Shown here: positions 8,080-16,544 of the stretch, one piece after another | Layout of the letters: each line of letters opens with the position of its first letter | How positions within the stretch are numbered: position 1 is the first letter of the stretch | IMG/VR virus record: IMGVR_UViG_3300050033_000072 | Span: 1 to 30,878 of that record | From: a virus | Reading direction: 5' to 3' (one strand) | DNA: 30,878 nucleotides | Translations under genes and position numbers: made by a program | Notes under the pieces: generated by a model | Seen by the model: the letters and a program-made list of their open reading frames with translations, nothing else | Databases searched by the model: none | Told to the model about the DNA's origin: nothing

Positions 8080-8991
8080 ATGGCAGTACCAGTAGGACTC
8101 GCAATGCCGATGTCGTTTTACGCGCCATCTCCGTTACCGGGCGGAACGATTGACGCCAACCTTGGCGGGCAAGTTACTAACCAAGGCATCTACGTGGCGA
8201 GTGCCACGCAGAATTACATGCTCGGCACTCTGTACAAGAGTAAAACGGGCAAGTGTTTCCGTTACTCCTACAACGGCGCAGTAGCAATTCCCTTGCTTGA
8301 CGCGACGCACGGAAATCTTCAGCAGTCGTCCGTGAACGCATCGACCCTGAACGCCTTGTTCGTCAACAAGGCGCAGACGGTAAACTACGCGACCGCCGCT
8401 GTGGGCAATACCGAGATCACCGTGGACTGCACCACGGGCGGTATCGCCGCCGGATTGGTGGACAACTACTTCGCTGGCGGCAGGATGTCTGTCAAGGCCG
8501 GTGCGGGCATCGGCGATGCTTATGACATCGTGGCGTCCAAATTGGACTGCGCATCCGGTACGGCGACGGATACCAATCTGCACCTTCTGTTGGCGACTCC
8601 GATTCGCACGGCGTTGGCCGCGACGTCTTACATTACGCTGCGTCCGAACGCCTGGAACGGCACCATCATCGCGCCGACCACGATCAGCGGCAAGGTGGCC
8701 GGTGTGTGCGTGGCGCCGTACCCGTTCAGCACAACCAGCGCCACTGTTGTACCCGTCAATTACTACTACTGGGCACAGACCAAGGGCGAAGCCCCTGTTC
8801 TGATCGACGGTACTGTAGTTGTCGGCCAGTCAGTTGTTCCATCCGGCAGTATTGCCGGTGCGGTTGCCGCGTCCGCACAGACGGTTGTTGGCACGACCAG
8901 CGCAGTGACGGCCATGTTGCAGATCGTGGGTATCGTCCGTGACATCGGAGCGACCCAGAACATCGGCCTGATCGACTTGATGCTTGAGTAG
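8080..8991 (+). CDS. probable head decoration/virion protein
   Basis: 303 residues, rich in Ala, Thr, Gly and Val with alternating beta-like segments and no enzymatic motif. The N-terminal region includes TLYKSKTGKCFRYSYNGAVA and the C-terminal half is low in charge. Its place directly after the major capsid gene and its strong ribosome-binding site (GAAAGGA) point to an abundant virion component, most likely a capsid decoration protein. This is inference from composition and position; I do not recognise a named family. A stem-loop (caggca/tgcctg, 8999-9028) follows its stop. Confidence 0.6.
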   Translation: MAVPVGLAMPMSFYAPSPLPGGTIDANLGGQVTNQGIYVASATQNYMLGTLYKSKTGKCFRYSYNGAVAIPLLDATHGNLQQSSVNASTLNALFVNKAQTVNYATAAVGNTEITVDCTTGGIAAGLVDNYFAGGRMSVKAGAGIGDAYDIVASKLDCASGTATDTNLHLLLATPIRTALAATSYITLRPNAWNGTIIAPTTISGKVAGVCVAPYPFSTTSATVVPVNYYYWAQTKGEAPVLIDGTVVVGQSVVPSGSIAGAVAASAQTVVGTTSAVTAMLQIVGIVRDIGATQNIGLIDLMLE

Positions 8992-9030
8992 TATTTGGAC
9001 AGGCAGAGGGACACCTTTGCCTGCCCTTTG

Positions 9031-9708
9031 ATGGAAAATAACATACATTTTATCGTGCTCGGCGATCATAGGCCCGATTGGGCTGACGCCAATATCGAGC
9101 TATTTCGTAGGTTGAATCCAGACTGGGTAGCGATGGTTCACGCCGAAGATTTCGATATGCACGAGTCGTACCGCGAAGCGCTTAAGGTGGCTCGAACTGT
9201 CGGCGGTCAATCTGACATTCTAAGATTTGCCGTGCTGGAAGCCTTTGGCGGTTGGTACTTCGATTGGGATGTGTACCCTATTCGCCCAATTGAGGACACG
9301 CAAAGCAACGCCATGATCGACAACAAGCTGTTGCTTTGGACTTGTCCGCAAACGAACGGAATGTTAATGTCGTCTATTTGTGCCGCCGGGCGGGACTCAA
9401 TTGCATGGCCAATCATTCACGGATTGATGGACGATATATCGCAGGGCAAGTCTCCTGACCCGGACGTGTTCGATCCGAATTATTACGAGATGTTTATTTG
9501 CACTACCATGAGAAAACTGCACTCGGACAAGATAACTTCTGGTGTGTTCGAGGAGTTCACTATTACCGAACGTTACGAACCTGACAAGGAGTTGTACCGG
9601 AAGTTGCTGGCCGGTGCAGTAGTGGACACAAAACAATGCGCCTTCCTGCACGGGTGGGCAACAATGTCTAAAGGTCCAGCAATCAGGGTGAACCATGACC
9701 GAAAATGA
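9031..9708 (+). CDS. glycosyltransferase with DXD motif (GT32-like)
   Basis: 225 residues from the ATG at 9031; a TTG at 8995 would add 12 residues with little family resemblance. The pattern IHFIVLGDHRPDW, then SDILRFAVLEAFGGWYFDWDV with the DxD at D78/D80, matches the sugar-nucleotide binding region of the Gly_transf_sug/GT32 type. These enzymes transfer a sugar from a nucleotide donor with a divalent metal bound by the DxD. Neither start has a good ribosome-binding site and a stem-loop occupies the leader, so translation may be restrained. The gene overlaps the tail adaptor by 14 bases, which places it inside the virion operon. Target unknown; virion protein glycosylation or modification of a host surface sugar are both possible. 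Confidence 0.8.
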   Translation: MENNIHFIVLGDHRPDWADANIELFRRLNPDWVAMVHAEDFDMHESYREALKVARTVGGQSDILRFAVLEAFGGWYFDWDVYPIRPIEDTQSNAMIDNKLLLWTCPQTNGMLMSSICAAGRDSIAWPIIHGLMDDISQGKSPDPDVFDPNYYEMFICTTMRKLHSDKITSGVFEEFTITERYEPDKELYRKLLAGAVVDTKQCAFLHGWATMSKGPAIRVNHDRK

Positions 9709-10261
9709 CATCGTGAATCAGGCTCTTGGCCGGATAGGTTCGGCGGGTGCGAACAACTACGCCACCGACAATACGCCGCAGGCTAAACAGGCCAGGCTGT
9801 TCTACGCATCGACGCGGGACGGCCTTCTGCGCTCGCATATGTGGGGTTTCGCTAAAGGCGAGGCCAGTTTAACGGCAAGTGGGACGGCACCTTTGTTCAA
9901 GTGGGGTAAGCAGTATCCGTTGCCCACTGACTGCCTTCGGGTTGTTACTGTGTACCCGACCCATTCACACGAGATTCAGGGCAACATGCTTCTGACGTAT
10001 TCCAATGTCGCCAACATCATCTACATCAAACGGATCACGGACGTGTCATTGTTTGATTCCTTGTTCACCGAGGTGCTGGTGTTGGCCATGGCGTCCAAGT
10101 TATGTATCCCGCTTTCGCAGGACAAGAACCTGAAGATGCAGATCGACCAGGAACTTGAAGGCAGGCTATCCCACGCCCGGCTCGTCAATCTGGATGAAAC
10201 GTCCTTTGACCGAGTACCGCCAACGTGGTTACAGTCACGCTGGCATTGGAGAGGTGAATGA
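9695..10261 (+). CDS. tail adaptor protein (T7 gp11-like tail tubular A)
   Basis: 188 residues, close to T7 gp11 in size. The N-terminus NDIVNQALGRIG, a short spacer with a D..PQAKQARLFYASTRDGLLRSHMWGFA block, and the later QYPLPTDCLRVV are the usual landmarks of the head-tail adaptor family, which forms a ring between portal and nozzle. AGGGTGA precedes the start. The stop overlaps the start of the next gene (ATGA). Ordering with the nozzle gene matches T7. Confidence 0.9.
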   Translation: MTENDIVNQALGRIGSAGANNYATDNTPQAKQARLFYASTRDGLLRSHMWGFAKGEASLTASGTAPLFKWGKQYPLPTDCLRVVTVYPTHSHEIQGNMLLTYSNVANIIYIKRITDVSLFDSLFTEVLVLAMASKLCIPLSQDKNLKMQIDQELEGRLSHARLVNLDETSFDRVPPTWLQSRWHWRGE

Positions 10262-10458
10262 ACGTATCTACACTAAGCTTCAATAATGGCGAAGTCACTC
10301 CGATGATCTTTGCTCGGAGCGACATCGAGAAATACTCTTCCAGTTGCCGCATCATGGAGAACATGCTGCCGACAGTCTGGGGACCGGCGACTCGAAGACC
10401 CGGTACGCGGTTCATCAAGGCGGCGAAATACTCACCGACCATTATGATAGGAGAATGA
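10258..10458 (+). CDS. N-terminal fragment of a split tail nozzle gene (T7 gp12-like)
   Basis: 66 residues. STLSFNNGEVTPMIFARSDI, then EKYSSSCRIMENMLP and ATRRPGTRFIKAAKYS, are exactly the opening landmarks of T7 gp12-like nozzle (tail tubular B) proteins, which normally run on for about 700 further residues. Here the frame stops after 66 codons, and the missing continuation resumes about 1.18 kb downstream inside the 1049-residue gene. The start overlaps the adaptor stop (ATGA) and has a GGAGAGGTGA site. Its last codons contain the ribosome-binding site of the next gene, so the 3' end probably belongs to the inserted segment. It may be a dead remnant or one half of a protein made in two pieces. 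Confidence 0.75.
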   Translation: MNVSTLSFNNGEVTPMIFARSDIEKYSSSCRIMENMLPTVWGPATRRPGTRFIKAAKYSPTIMIGE

Positions 10459-10459
10459 C

Positions 10460-10876
10460 ATGGCTAGCGGCATATATAATATCCTTAAAACACAGTTTAT
10501 GTCCAAGTTGGTCGATCTGGCAACTGGCGGCGACACCCTGGAAATTGCCCTGTACGACGACTCGTTTACGTTCGACCCCACGGCGACGACGTATTCGACT
10601 ACGAACGAGATTGCGACCGCCAGCGGCTATACCCGTGGCGGCGTGACACTCACTGGGCAAGCCCTGGCCGGCACCAGTGACGTGACGTTCAGTGCGGACG
10701 ATCCAGCGTGGACTGTGACAGATACCGGCTTCACTGCCGCCTTTGCGGTGATCTACGACAGCACGAATTCCAATTCGCTCGTATGTGCTATCGACCTCGG
10801 CGGCGACCTGACGGCCATTGCTGGTAACACGTTCACCGTGCAGTTCCCGTCCGATGGCCTGTTTGACTTGGCTTAA
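10460..10876 (+). CDS. virion-type beta-rich protein in nozzle insertion
   Basis: 138 residues. The pattern MASGIYNILKTQFMSKLVDL followed by LEIALYDDSFTFDPTATTYS, ASGYTRGGVTL, ...FSADDPAWTVT, AVIYDSTNSNSLVCAIDLGG and TFTVQFPSDGLFDLA recurs in small structural proteins of many tailed phages, usually near tail genes. Its precise role is not established to my knowledge. AGGAGAATGAC gives its ribosome-binding site, formed within the end of the nozzle fragment. It is the first of two coding pieces lying between the two parts of the nozzle. Confidence 0.75.
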   Translation: MASGIYNILKTQFMSKLVDLATGGDTLEIALYDDSFTFDPTATTYSTTNEIATASGYTRGGVTLTGQALAGTSDVTFSADDPAWTVTDTGFTAAFAVIYDSTNSNSLVCAIDLGGDLTAIAGNTFTVQFPSDGLFDLA

Positions 10877-10888
10877 CCGGAGAACCGT

Positions 10889-13800
10889 ATGGCGTTCTCG
10901 TTTATAAACTCGTTGCGGCTTACAGGCAGCGCGGCCTTGAGCGGTTCATTGGCGATCGCTAATGCCCGAACGGCTATTATCCTCCACGCCTACAGTACGT
11001 CCGGGCCGATATCTGGAACGCCGACCTACAACGGCAAGAACATGACGCTGTTGCAAAGAGGTACGGCAACCCTGCTGAACGTCTACACATGGTACATGTT
11101 CAACCCGGACGTGGGTGCGTATACACTGGCAATTCCTAACTCGTCAAGTAAGACGATTGTTTCGCTGGCGGCGACATTCCAGGCACAACTAGGTTATGTC
11201 CCGATCCTCGACACAACGCACATCAATCAAGAATCGCCAAGCTCGTCAAATCCATCCGTGTTACAGACAGCCCCAACGACGGCGGGCAATGCTATCTTTG
11301 CCGCCGTTTGCTGCGATAGTGCTACAGTGCCGACAGGCTCAACCCTGACGGAGATTAGTGCGTACCATGATGTTTCCGCATGGTCAGATGCCTACCAGTT
11401 CATAACGGACGCGGCTACGGACACAACCGTCGGGTGGACGGAGCCGGAGTGCAACTGGGTTATCCTAACGGCGGCACTTAGCGAGACAGCGGAAGTTGTT
11501 GGTTACGCTACTCACATGCACATGACGTTGACTATGCATGAAGGTTTCGGCGGTGGGGTTGACGTAAACACCGTCGTTGGCTATGCAACGCACATGAGCA
11601 TGAAGTTGACCATGCACGAATCGCGGGTGTTTGTTCGCATGGTTGGTTTCATATATTCGGCGGACATCGCCTACATGATCGAGTTCGGTCACAAGTACGC
11701 ACGGTTTTACTGGGACGGTGCGCCGCTCATGGCAAGCAGCACGCACGTCGAAATCGCAACGCCATATGACGCCGCGGACCTATTACAGGTACAATTCCGG
11801 CAACTTGGCGATACCATGTGGTGCCTGCACCCGTCATATCCGCCGCAGAAGCTTACTCGAACGACGGCTACGGCGTTTACAATCGCCCCCATCGCGTTCG
11901 AGAAAGGCCCGTTCCTAACACGAAACGACATCGAGCACCAGAAAAAGACGGACGCCTTGTACGGTGCTTCTGTAACTCCTAGCGTTATTGAAGCTGGCGA
12001 CACCGGAACATTGTCCGCGTCTTACCCGATCTTCTTGCCGGGCAACGTTGGTTCGATATGGCAGTTGACCTACCCGCGAACGAATCTGACTACGAATGGG
12101 CAGGTATCTGGCACAGCTACAGGCCAAATCGGGGCCACAATCACAATTGTCGGTGATTGGACATTTGCCGTCAATCCGCCAACCAGGACTTCGTTATACG
12201 GAACGGTTCGACTCGAAAAGAGTTCAGACGGTACAACATGGACACCTGTATCAGGCACAACATTCACGAGCAAGCACACGATTAGTCAGACGCAAGCCGA
12301 CGATGGCGTAGATTGGCAATATCGCATCTACTGCACGGCGCACACCAAAGGCATCATACTGGCGTCACTTACGGTCAAGTCAGAATCGGTCGATGGTAGC
12401 AAGGTTGCGCCGTCAACCGGTGTTATCAAATACCCCATCGCGATCAAGGGCGACTTCACGTTTGTCACACACGGCACATGGAAGGGCACTGTTGTTCTCG
12501 AACGCGAAGAGAACGGAACTGGCTGGGACGCCTACCGGACGTACACCAGCGACAACGACTTCAACGTGTCCTTATCGGCAACGGAAGATGCAGATAATGT
12601 GCTCTATCGCATCAACGTCACTCAATTGACTTCTGGTTCCGTTCGCGGAACGCTGACATCGAATACAGCGACCGAATCAGGAATCGTGCAGATCGACAGT
12701 GTAGTTTCTTCAACACTGGCAAATATAACCGTGCTGACCGATCTGCCCCAGGCGACATCGACCTTGCGGTGGTCTGAAGGCGCTTGGAGCGACGTCCAGG
12801 GCTACCCGTGTTCCATGTGTTTCAAGGACGATAGGAGCGTCTATCTTGGTCAGACCAAGGGTGCAGTTACGGTGTGGTTCTCCGAAACGAGCAATTACGA
12901 AAACTTCGTTACGGACGTTAAAGACGCGGATCCGTTCACGCTCGTTATCCCATGCACGGGCGAGTCAAGGTGGGTTGACTCCCTCGACACCGTGCTTGCC
13001 GGAACTTCTGGCGATGAGTGGATTATCAGATCAAACAAACTCGATTCGGCCCTAACGCCAACGAACTACTCCGTCACGCAACAGACCAGCTACGGCTCTG
13101 CGCCCTTGCAGTCTATCAGGGTGCGGGACGTGGTTTTGTTCGTGGATAGTCTTGGCCGGCGGGTGTACGAGACAGTGTTCCGTTACGACCAGGACAAGTA
13201 CGTTTCGGTTGACCTGACGGAATTCGCCGAGCATATAACCAAAACGGGAATAACCAGTATCGCATTCCAGCGGGCGCCAGACCCGATCCTGTGGTGCACC
13301 CTAACGGACGGTTCATTGGTTTCCCTGACCTACAACCGCGAGCAGAACGTAGTGGCCTGGGGCCGGCACCCAATAGACGGCAAAGTTCAATCGGTATCGA
13401 CCATCCCCGGCGACGGAGAGGATGAAGTGTGGATTTCCGTCCAGCGCCAGATCGACGGCAAGATCGTGGTTTACGTGGAACAGATGGCTTCGCGGAGTTT
13501 CGCTGCCCTTTCGGACGCCTTTTTTGTCGATTCCGGCCTGACGCTGACCTATGCTACGCCCGAAACGTCCATAACGGGCCTGGATCACATCGAAGGCGAA
13601 GAGGTACAGATACTCGCCGACGGGGTAGATATTGGCCCTGCAACCGTGTCTGGCGGTTCTGTGACCCTTGCGGACGCTGCCAGTGTGGTTCAGGTAGGCT
13701 TGCCGGTTGTATTCCATGTAGAACCGATGCGAGTGTCTTTCCGGTCGCCAGGCGGCGATATCGAAGGTAGTATCGTGAAGATTACCGAAGTCGTGGTCAA

Positions 13801-14038
13801 TCTCGTAAATTCCGCAGATGTTCAATACGGCAAAGATATGAAGAATCTCATTGACGTGGATACGGCAAGCGTGGACTGGCTCAATACCAGCGAGATTGAC
13901 GGCTTGTTCAGCGGCGACGTGGTTCTGGGCTTCGATGGCGGGTTCAGCCGGGACAATCCGATTCACTTCACCGGCGATAGCCCCATGCCATGCACCATCC
14001 GGGCGATCGTGGCCCGTGCGGAGAAGAATTCCAGATGA
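10889..14038 (+). CDS. fusion of adhesin-like domain and nozzle protein (T7 gp12-like)
   Basis: 1049 residues. Residues 1-200 are a beta-rich, low-charge domain (TPTYNGKNMTLL, YTWYMFNPDVGAYTLAI) of the kind found in phage tail and surface proteins. Residues 203-244 hold two copies of a 16-residue repeat. From about R250 the sequence is the nozzle protein picking up where the 66-residue fragment stops: RMVGFIYSADIAYMIEFG then ARFYWDG. The rest has the family landmarks: an internal Ig-like stretch (about 365-610), GYPCSMCFKDDRSVYLGQT, WFSETSNYENF, the block DTVLAGTSGDEWIIRSNK, GSAPLQSIRVRDVVLFVD, VDLTEFAEHI, ILWCTLTDGSLVSLTYNREQ and VAWGRHPIDG. GGAG lies nine bases before the ATG. It forms the tail tube through which DNA leaves. 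Confidence 0.88.
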   Translation: MAFSFINSLRLTGSAALSGSLAIANARTAIILHAYSTSGPISGTPTYNGKNMTLLQRGTATLLNVYTWYMFNPDVGAYTLAIPNSSSKTIVSLAATFQAQLGYVPILDTTHINQESPSSSNPSVLQTAPTTAGNAIFAAVCCDSATVPTGSTLTEISAYHDVSAWSDAYQFITDAATDTTVGWTEPECNWVILTAALSETAEVVGYATHMHMTLTMHEGFGGGVDVNTVVGYATHMSMKLTMHESRVFVRMVGFIYSADIAYMIEFGHKYARFYWDGAPLMASSTHVEIATPYDAADLLQVQFRQLGDTMWCLHPSYPPQKLTRTTATAFTIAPIAFEKGPFLTRNDIEHQKKTDALYGASVTPSVIEAGDTGTLSASYPIFLPGNVGSIWQLTYPRTNLTTNGQVSGTATGQIGATITIVGDWTFAVNPPTRTSLYGTVRLEKSSDGTTWTPVSGTTFTSKHTISQTQADDGVDWQYRIYCTAHTKGIILASLTVKSESVDGSKVAPSTGVIKYPIAIKGDFTFVTHGTWKGTVVLEREENGTGWDAYRTYTSDNDFNVSLSATEDADNVLYRINVTQLTSGSVRGTLTSNTATESGIVQIDSVVSSTLANITVLTDLPQATSTLRWSEGAWSDVQGYPCSMCFKDDRSVYLGQTKGAVTVWFSETSNYENFVTDVKDADPFTLVIPCTGESRWVDSLDTVLAGTSGDEWIIRSNKLDSALTPTNYSVTQQTSYGSAPLQSIRVRDVVLFVDSLGRRVYETVFRYDQDKYVSVDLTEFAEHITKTGITSIAFQRAPDPILWCTLTDGSLVSLTYNREQNVVAWGRHPIDGKVQSVSTIPGDGEDEVWISVQRQIDGKIVVYVEQMASRSFAALSDAFFVDSGLTLTYATPETSITGLDHIEGEEVQILADGVDIGPATVSGGSVTLADAASVVQVGLPVVFHVEPMRVSFRSPGGDIEGSIVKITEVVVNLVNSADVQYGKDMKNLIDVDTASVDWLNTSEIDGLFSGDVVLGFDGGFSRDNPIHFTGDSPMPCTIRAIVARAEKNSR
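11495..11620 (+). repeat. two copies of a 16-residue repeat at the fusion joint
   Basis: VVGYATHMHMTLTMHE (residues 203-218) and VVGYATHMSMKLTMHE (229-244) repeat with a 26-residue period, that is 78 bases. They lie between the adhesin-like domain and the point where nozzle homology resumes, only six residues before the joint. Methionine- and histidine-rich repeats are unusual in a nozzle. They may be a linker brought in with the inserted segment. Confidence 0.8.
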
Positions 14039-14451
14039 TAACGCTTCGGCCCGCGACAATTGATGACCTGAAGGCTGTGGCCGCACGGAACATATCAGGT
14101 GGTATCAAAGAGTACCCCGATGACGTAAACGAGCTTGCGGCAATGGAGTACGAAGGCAAGATCATTATGGTGGGCGGCGTGAAGCTTATTACGCAGACGA
14201 CGGCTTGGTGCTGGCTTTCGCAGACGCCAGAAGCCCTCGGTCATATCCGGGAGTGTTACGCGATAACTCGCGCGTGGTTGGACGACATGCAGAAGAACAA
14301 AGGCATCATACGACTCATGGCGGCGGTTCGGCCTGACTTTGAAGAAGCTGTAAGACTGGTTGAACATCTTGGCTTTCAGCAGGAAAGCATCATGTTGGAC
14401 TTCTTCGGACGGCAACCTGGCTTGATGTTCGTTCGGATTAAGGAGAAGTAA
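14035..14451 (+). CDS. T7 gp13-like protein (GNAT-like)
   Basis: 138 residues from the ATG at 14035, which overlaps the nozzle stop (ATGA); a more upstream start at 13990 would add unrelated residues. T7 gp13 is also 138 residues and lies in the same place. The opening MITLRPATIDDLKAV, the GGVKLI strand, and the ending RLVEHLGFQQESIM give the look of a GNAT acetyltransferase fold, which is how this family is often annotated. An intact acetyl-CoA loop (Q/RxxGxG/A) is not visible, so catalysis is doubtful. A minor internal virion or assembly role is likely. Confidence 0.8.
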   Translation: MITLRPATIDDLKAVAARNISGGIKEYPDDVNELAAMEYEGKIIMVGGVKLITQTTAWCWLSQTPEALGHIRECYAITRAWLDDMQKNKGIIRLMAAVRPDFEEAVRLVEHLGFQQESIMLDFFGRQPGLMFVRIKEK

Positions 14452-14452
14452 G

Positions 14453-14977
14453 ATGGAACTGATTTCACTTGGCGGTATGATTTCCGGCACCGATATTGCG
14501 GTGGCTGGTCTTGGTCTTGGCGCCGCTGGCATGATCGGGCAGGGCAACGCCGCGTCTGCCGCCGCAAAAGGTCAGCAGGCAGTCAGTGAGTACAACGCCA
14601 AGGTTGCACAGCAACAGGGCAAGGCCGAAGAGCAGGCGACGTTATTCAAGCAGGGCCAGCAGGAGCAGGCGGCTGCGCGGCAGGCAAGTTCGCTTCAGGC
14701 GGCTGCCGGCGCTTCCGGCGCTGTCACTACCGAGGGCGCACCGTTGCAGATACAGGGCGTACAGGCTCAGCAGTCGGAAATGGACAATCTTATGCTGGGT
14801 TATCAGGGACAGATTGCGCAGCAACAGTCGCTGAACCAGTCGCAACTTGACGAACTCCAGGCTGGAATATACGGCCAGCAAGCGTCCAATGCGCAAACTG
14901 CTGGATTGATGGGTGCGGGAACGAGTTTGCTTACTGGGTTTGGCAAAATGGCAATGGCCCAGAAATATGGATATTAG
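14453..14977 (+). CDS. internal virion protein (T7 gp14-like)
   Basis: 174 residues; T7 gp14 has 196. The N-terminus carries a Gly/Ala-rich hydrophobic segment (DIAVAGLGLGAAGMIGQG), then a long Q/A-rich helical region (QQGKAEEQATLFKQGQQEQA) and a C-terminal Gly-rich stretch. In T7 this protein leaves the core on infection and forms a channel in the outer membrane. Order gp13-gp14-gp15-gp16 is conserved here. GGAG at the end of the preceding gene is its ribosome-binding site. Confidence 0.82.
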   Translation: MELISLGGMISGTDIAVAGLGLGAAGMIGQGNAASAAAKGQQAVSEYNAKVAQQQGKAEEQATLFKQGQQEQAAARQASSLQAAAGASGAVTTEGAPLQIQGVQAQQSEMDNLMLGYQGQIAQQQSLNQSQLDELQAGIYGQQASNAQTAGLMGAGTSLLTGFGKMAMAQKYGY

Positions 14978-14984
14978 GTGAAAT

Positions 14985-16544
14985 ATGCCCGTAATGCCGA
15001 TCCAGTATAGCCAAGAACAGCCGCCAGCCAAGGGCCCGAACGTCAGTGCTCATCTGGACACCGACACTGGCTCTGGCATGGTGTGGAAACAAGTCGCCAA
15101 CGCCGGCAACGAGATGGCCGACATGGGGATGAAGATTGCCGCGAAGTTGCAACAGGCAAGCGACCAGACCGAATACAACACGATCATGCGCCAGTACGCC
15201 GAACAGGAACAGGCGGCGCATACGCAGATTGCTACGTCGCTAGACCCGGTGGCGAATCAGGCCGTGTTGGATAAGTTCAAGACCGACTGGCAGGCACCCA
15301 AAGCGTCAAATCCCCGCGTTCAGCAGATGGTGAATGGCGATCTGGCAATGCGATTGCCAAACTCTTACGCGATGTTGAACCTTGCAAATCTAAAGACGCA
15401 GCGGGATCAGATAGACGTGCAAGACCAAGTGAACGAGAACCACTTCTACGCTTCGGGCGATCAGAAGTCTTTTGAGGCATTGCAAGATTCCAGACAAACA
15501 AATGGACTACAGACTAAACTTGAAACTGCCGTGAAGAAGGAAGCCTTCAGTAATATGTCCGCGATGACGAAGGCGGGTATCGCCCTTGCTAACAATAAGC
15601 CGTTGGATGCTGAAGCGATGTTGCAAGCGAGTGACCCTAAAACCATGACGCCAGAACTAGTGGGCCACTACAATGCCCTGGAGCGAACTATCCGCACGGC
15701 CAAGGAAGAACAATCCCAGCAGACGCAATCGCAACTCGTGGCCGATTCCTACAAGGCGTCTAATTTGCCGGCGAACCAGCAAATACAGGCGTTTGACGCT
15801 ATCCACAAGCAAGCATTGTCTGCCCCAATGACGGCGGCAGAACGGCGGGAAATGCTCAATTGGATCGACAAGATGCAGAACGGCAAGGCTGATGCGCCGG
15901 ACGATGCGATGGTGTCTGACGGCTGGAGGAGCGTCTACGCCCTGAACGCCGATTCCCCGAAGTCGCAATGGGATACCGCACGATCGAGCATCGCCGCCAA
16001 TCTGACCAAGACTGGCAGTAAGGGCGTGGAGCAACTCAAGATACTGGACGAGCGTAAGGCCGCGAAAGAGGAATCAAATCTCAAAGGCGCTATCAATGGT
16101 GTTGGCGGGGATAGCGATGGTGAATTCGTCCATGAGATGCACGTGAAGTACGGCAACCAGCATCTCGACTCTGCCGACGTTTTCCCAAAGGTTGCTTCTG
16201 ACTGGGCAACGTATCAGGCGGCACATCCGCAGTCTGCAAATAAGCCGATGCTGACTCCAAAAGAAACCGAGAAGTTGCAAACAGATATTCGAATCTTGCA
16301 GATTGAATACAAGATCGCTCATGAAGACCTTGAGGAAGACATGAGTCAAAAAGCACAGGATAAGGCCGCGTTAGCTCGCGTAAAACTATACGCCAAACAG
16401 CAAGAACTGGACGACTTGACAAAACCACAGCCCGCGCCGACCAACCAGTTAGTGAATCCGCAAGATAAAGAAGGCGACACCGCCACAAATAAAACTACCG
16501 GCGAAAAGATGATGTTCCATGACGGTAAGTGGGTGCAACAATGA
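14985..16544 (+). CDS. internal virion protein (T7 gp15-like)
   Basis: 519 residues, shorter than T7 gp15 (747), mostly helical and rich in A, Q, K and D. The N-terminal GSGMVWKQVANAGNEMADMG followed by KIAAKLQQASDQTEYNTIMR is typical of the start of this family. In T7, gp15 joins gp16 to form the periplasmic conduit and DNA-translocating machine. Starts after AGGTG; its stop overlaps the next start (ATGA). Assignment rests on composition, size and conserved gene order more than on single residues. Confidence 0.75.
   Translation: MPVMPIQYSQEQPPAKGPNVSAHLDTDTGSGMVWKQVANAGNEMADMGMKIAAKLQQASDQTEYNTIMRQYAEQEQAAHTQIATSLDPVANQAVLDKFKTDWQAPKASNPRVQQMVNGDLAMRLPNSYAMLNLANLKTQRDQIDVQDQVNENHFYASGDQKSFEALQDSRQTNGLQTKLETAVKKEAFSNMSAMTKAGIALANNKPLDAEAMLQASDPKTMTPELVGHYNALERTIRTAKEEQSQQTQSQLVADSYKASNLPANQQIQAFDAIHKQALSAPMTAAERREMLNWIDKMQNGKADAPDDAMVSDGWRSVYALNADSPKSQWDTARSSIAANLTKTGSKGVEQLKILDERKAAKEESNLKGAINGVGGDSDGEFVHEMHVKYGNQHLDSADVFPKVASDWATYQAAHPQSANKPMLTPKETEKLQTDIRILQIEYKIAHEDLEEDMSQKAQDKAALARVKLYAKQQELDDLTKPQPAPTNQLVNPQDKEGDTATNKTTGEKMMFHDGKWVQQ

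Noticed and set aside
10440-11636. Self-splicing intron or intein splitting the nozzle
   Set aside because: The intervening DNA encodes virion-type proteins with their own ribosome-binding sites. No intron core motifs, splicing residues or endonuclease are seen.
10258-14038. Diversity-generating retroelement at the tail genes
   Set aside because: No reverse transcriptase and no template/variable repeat pair are visible.
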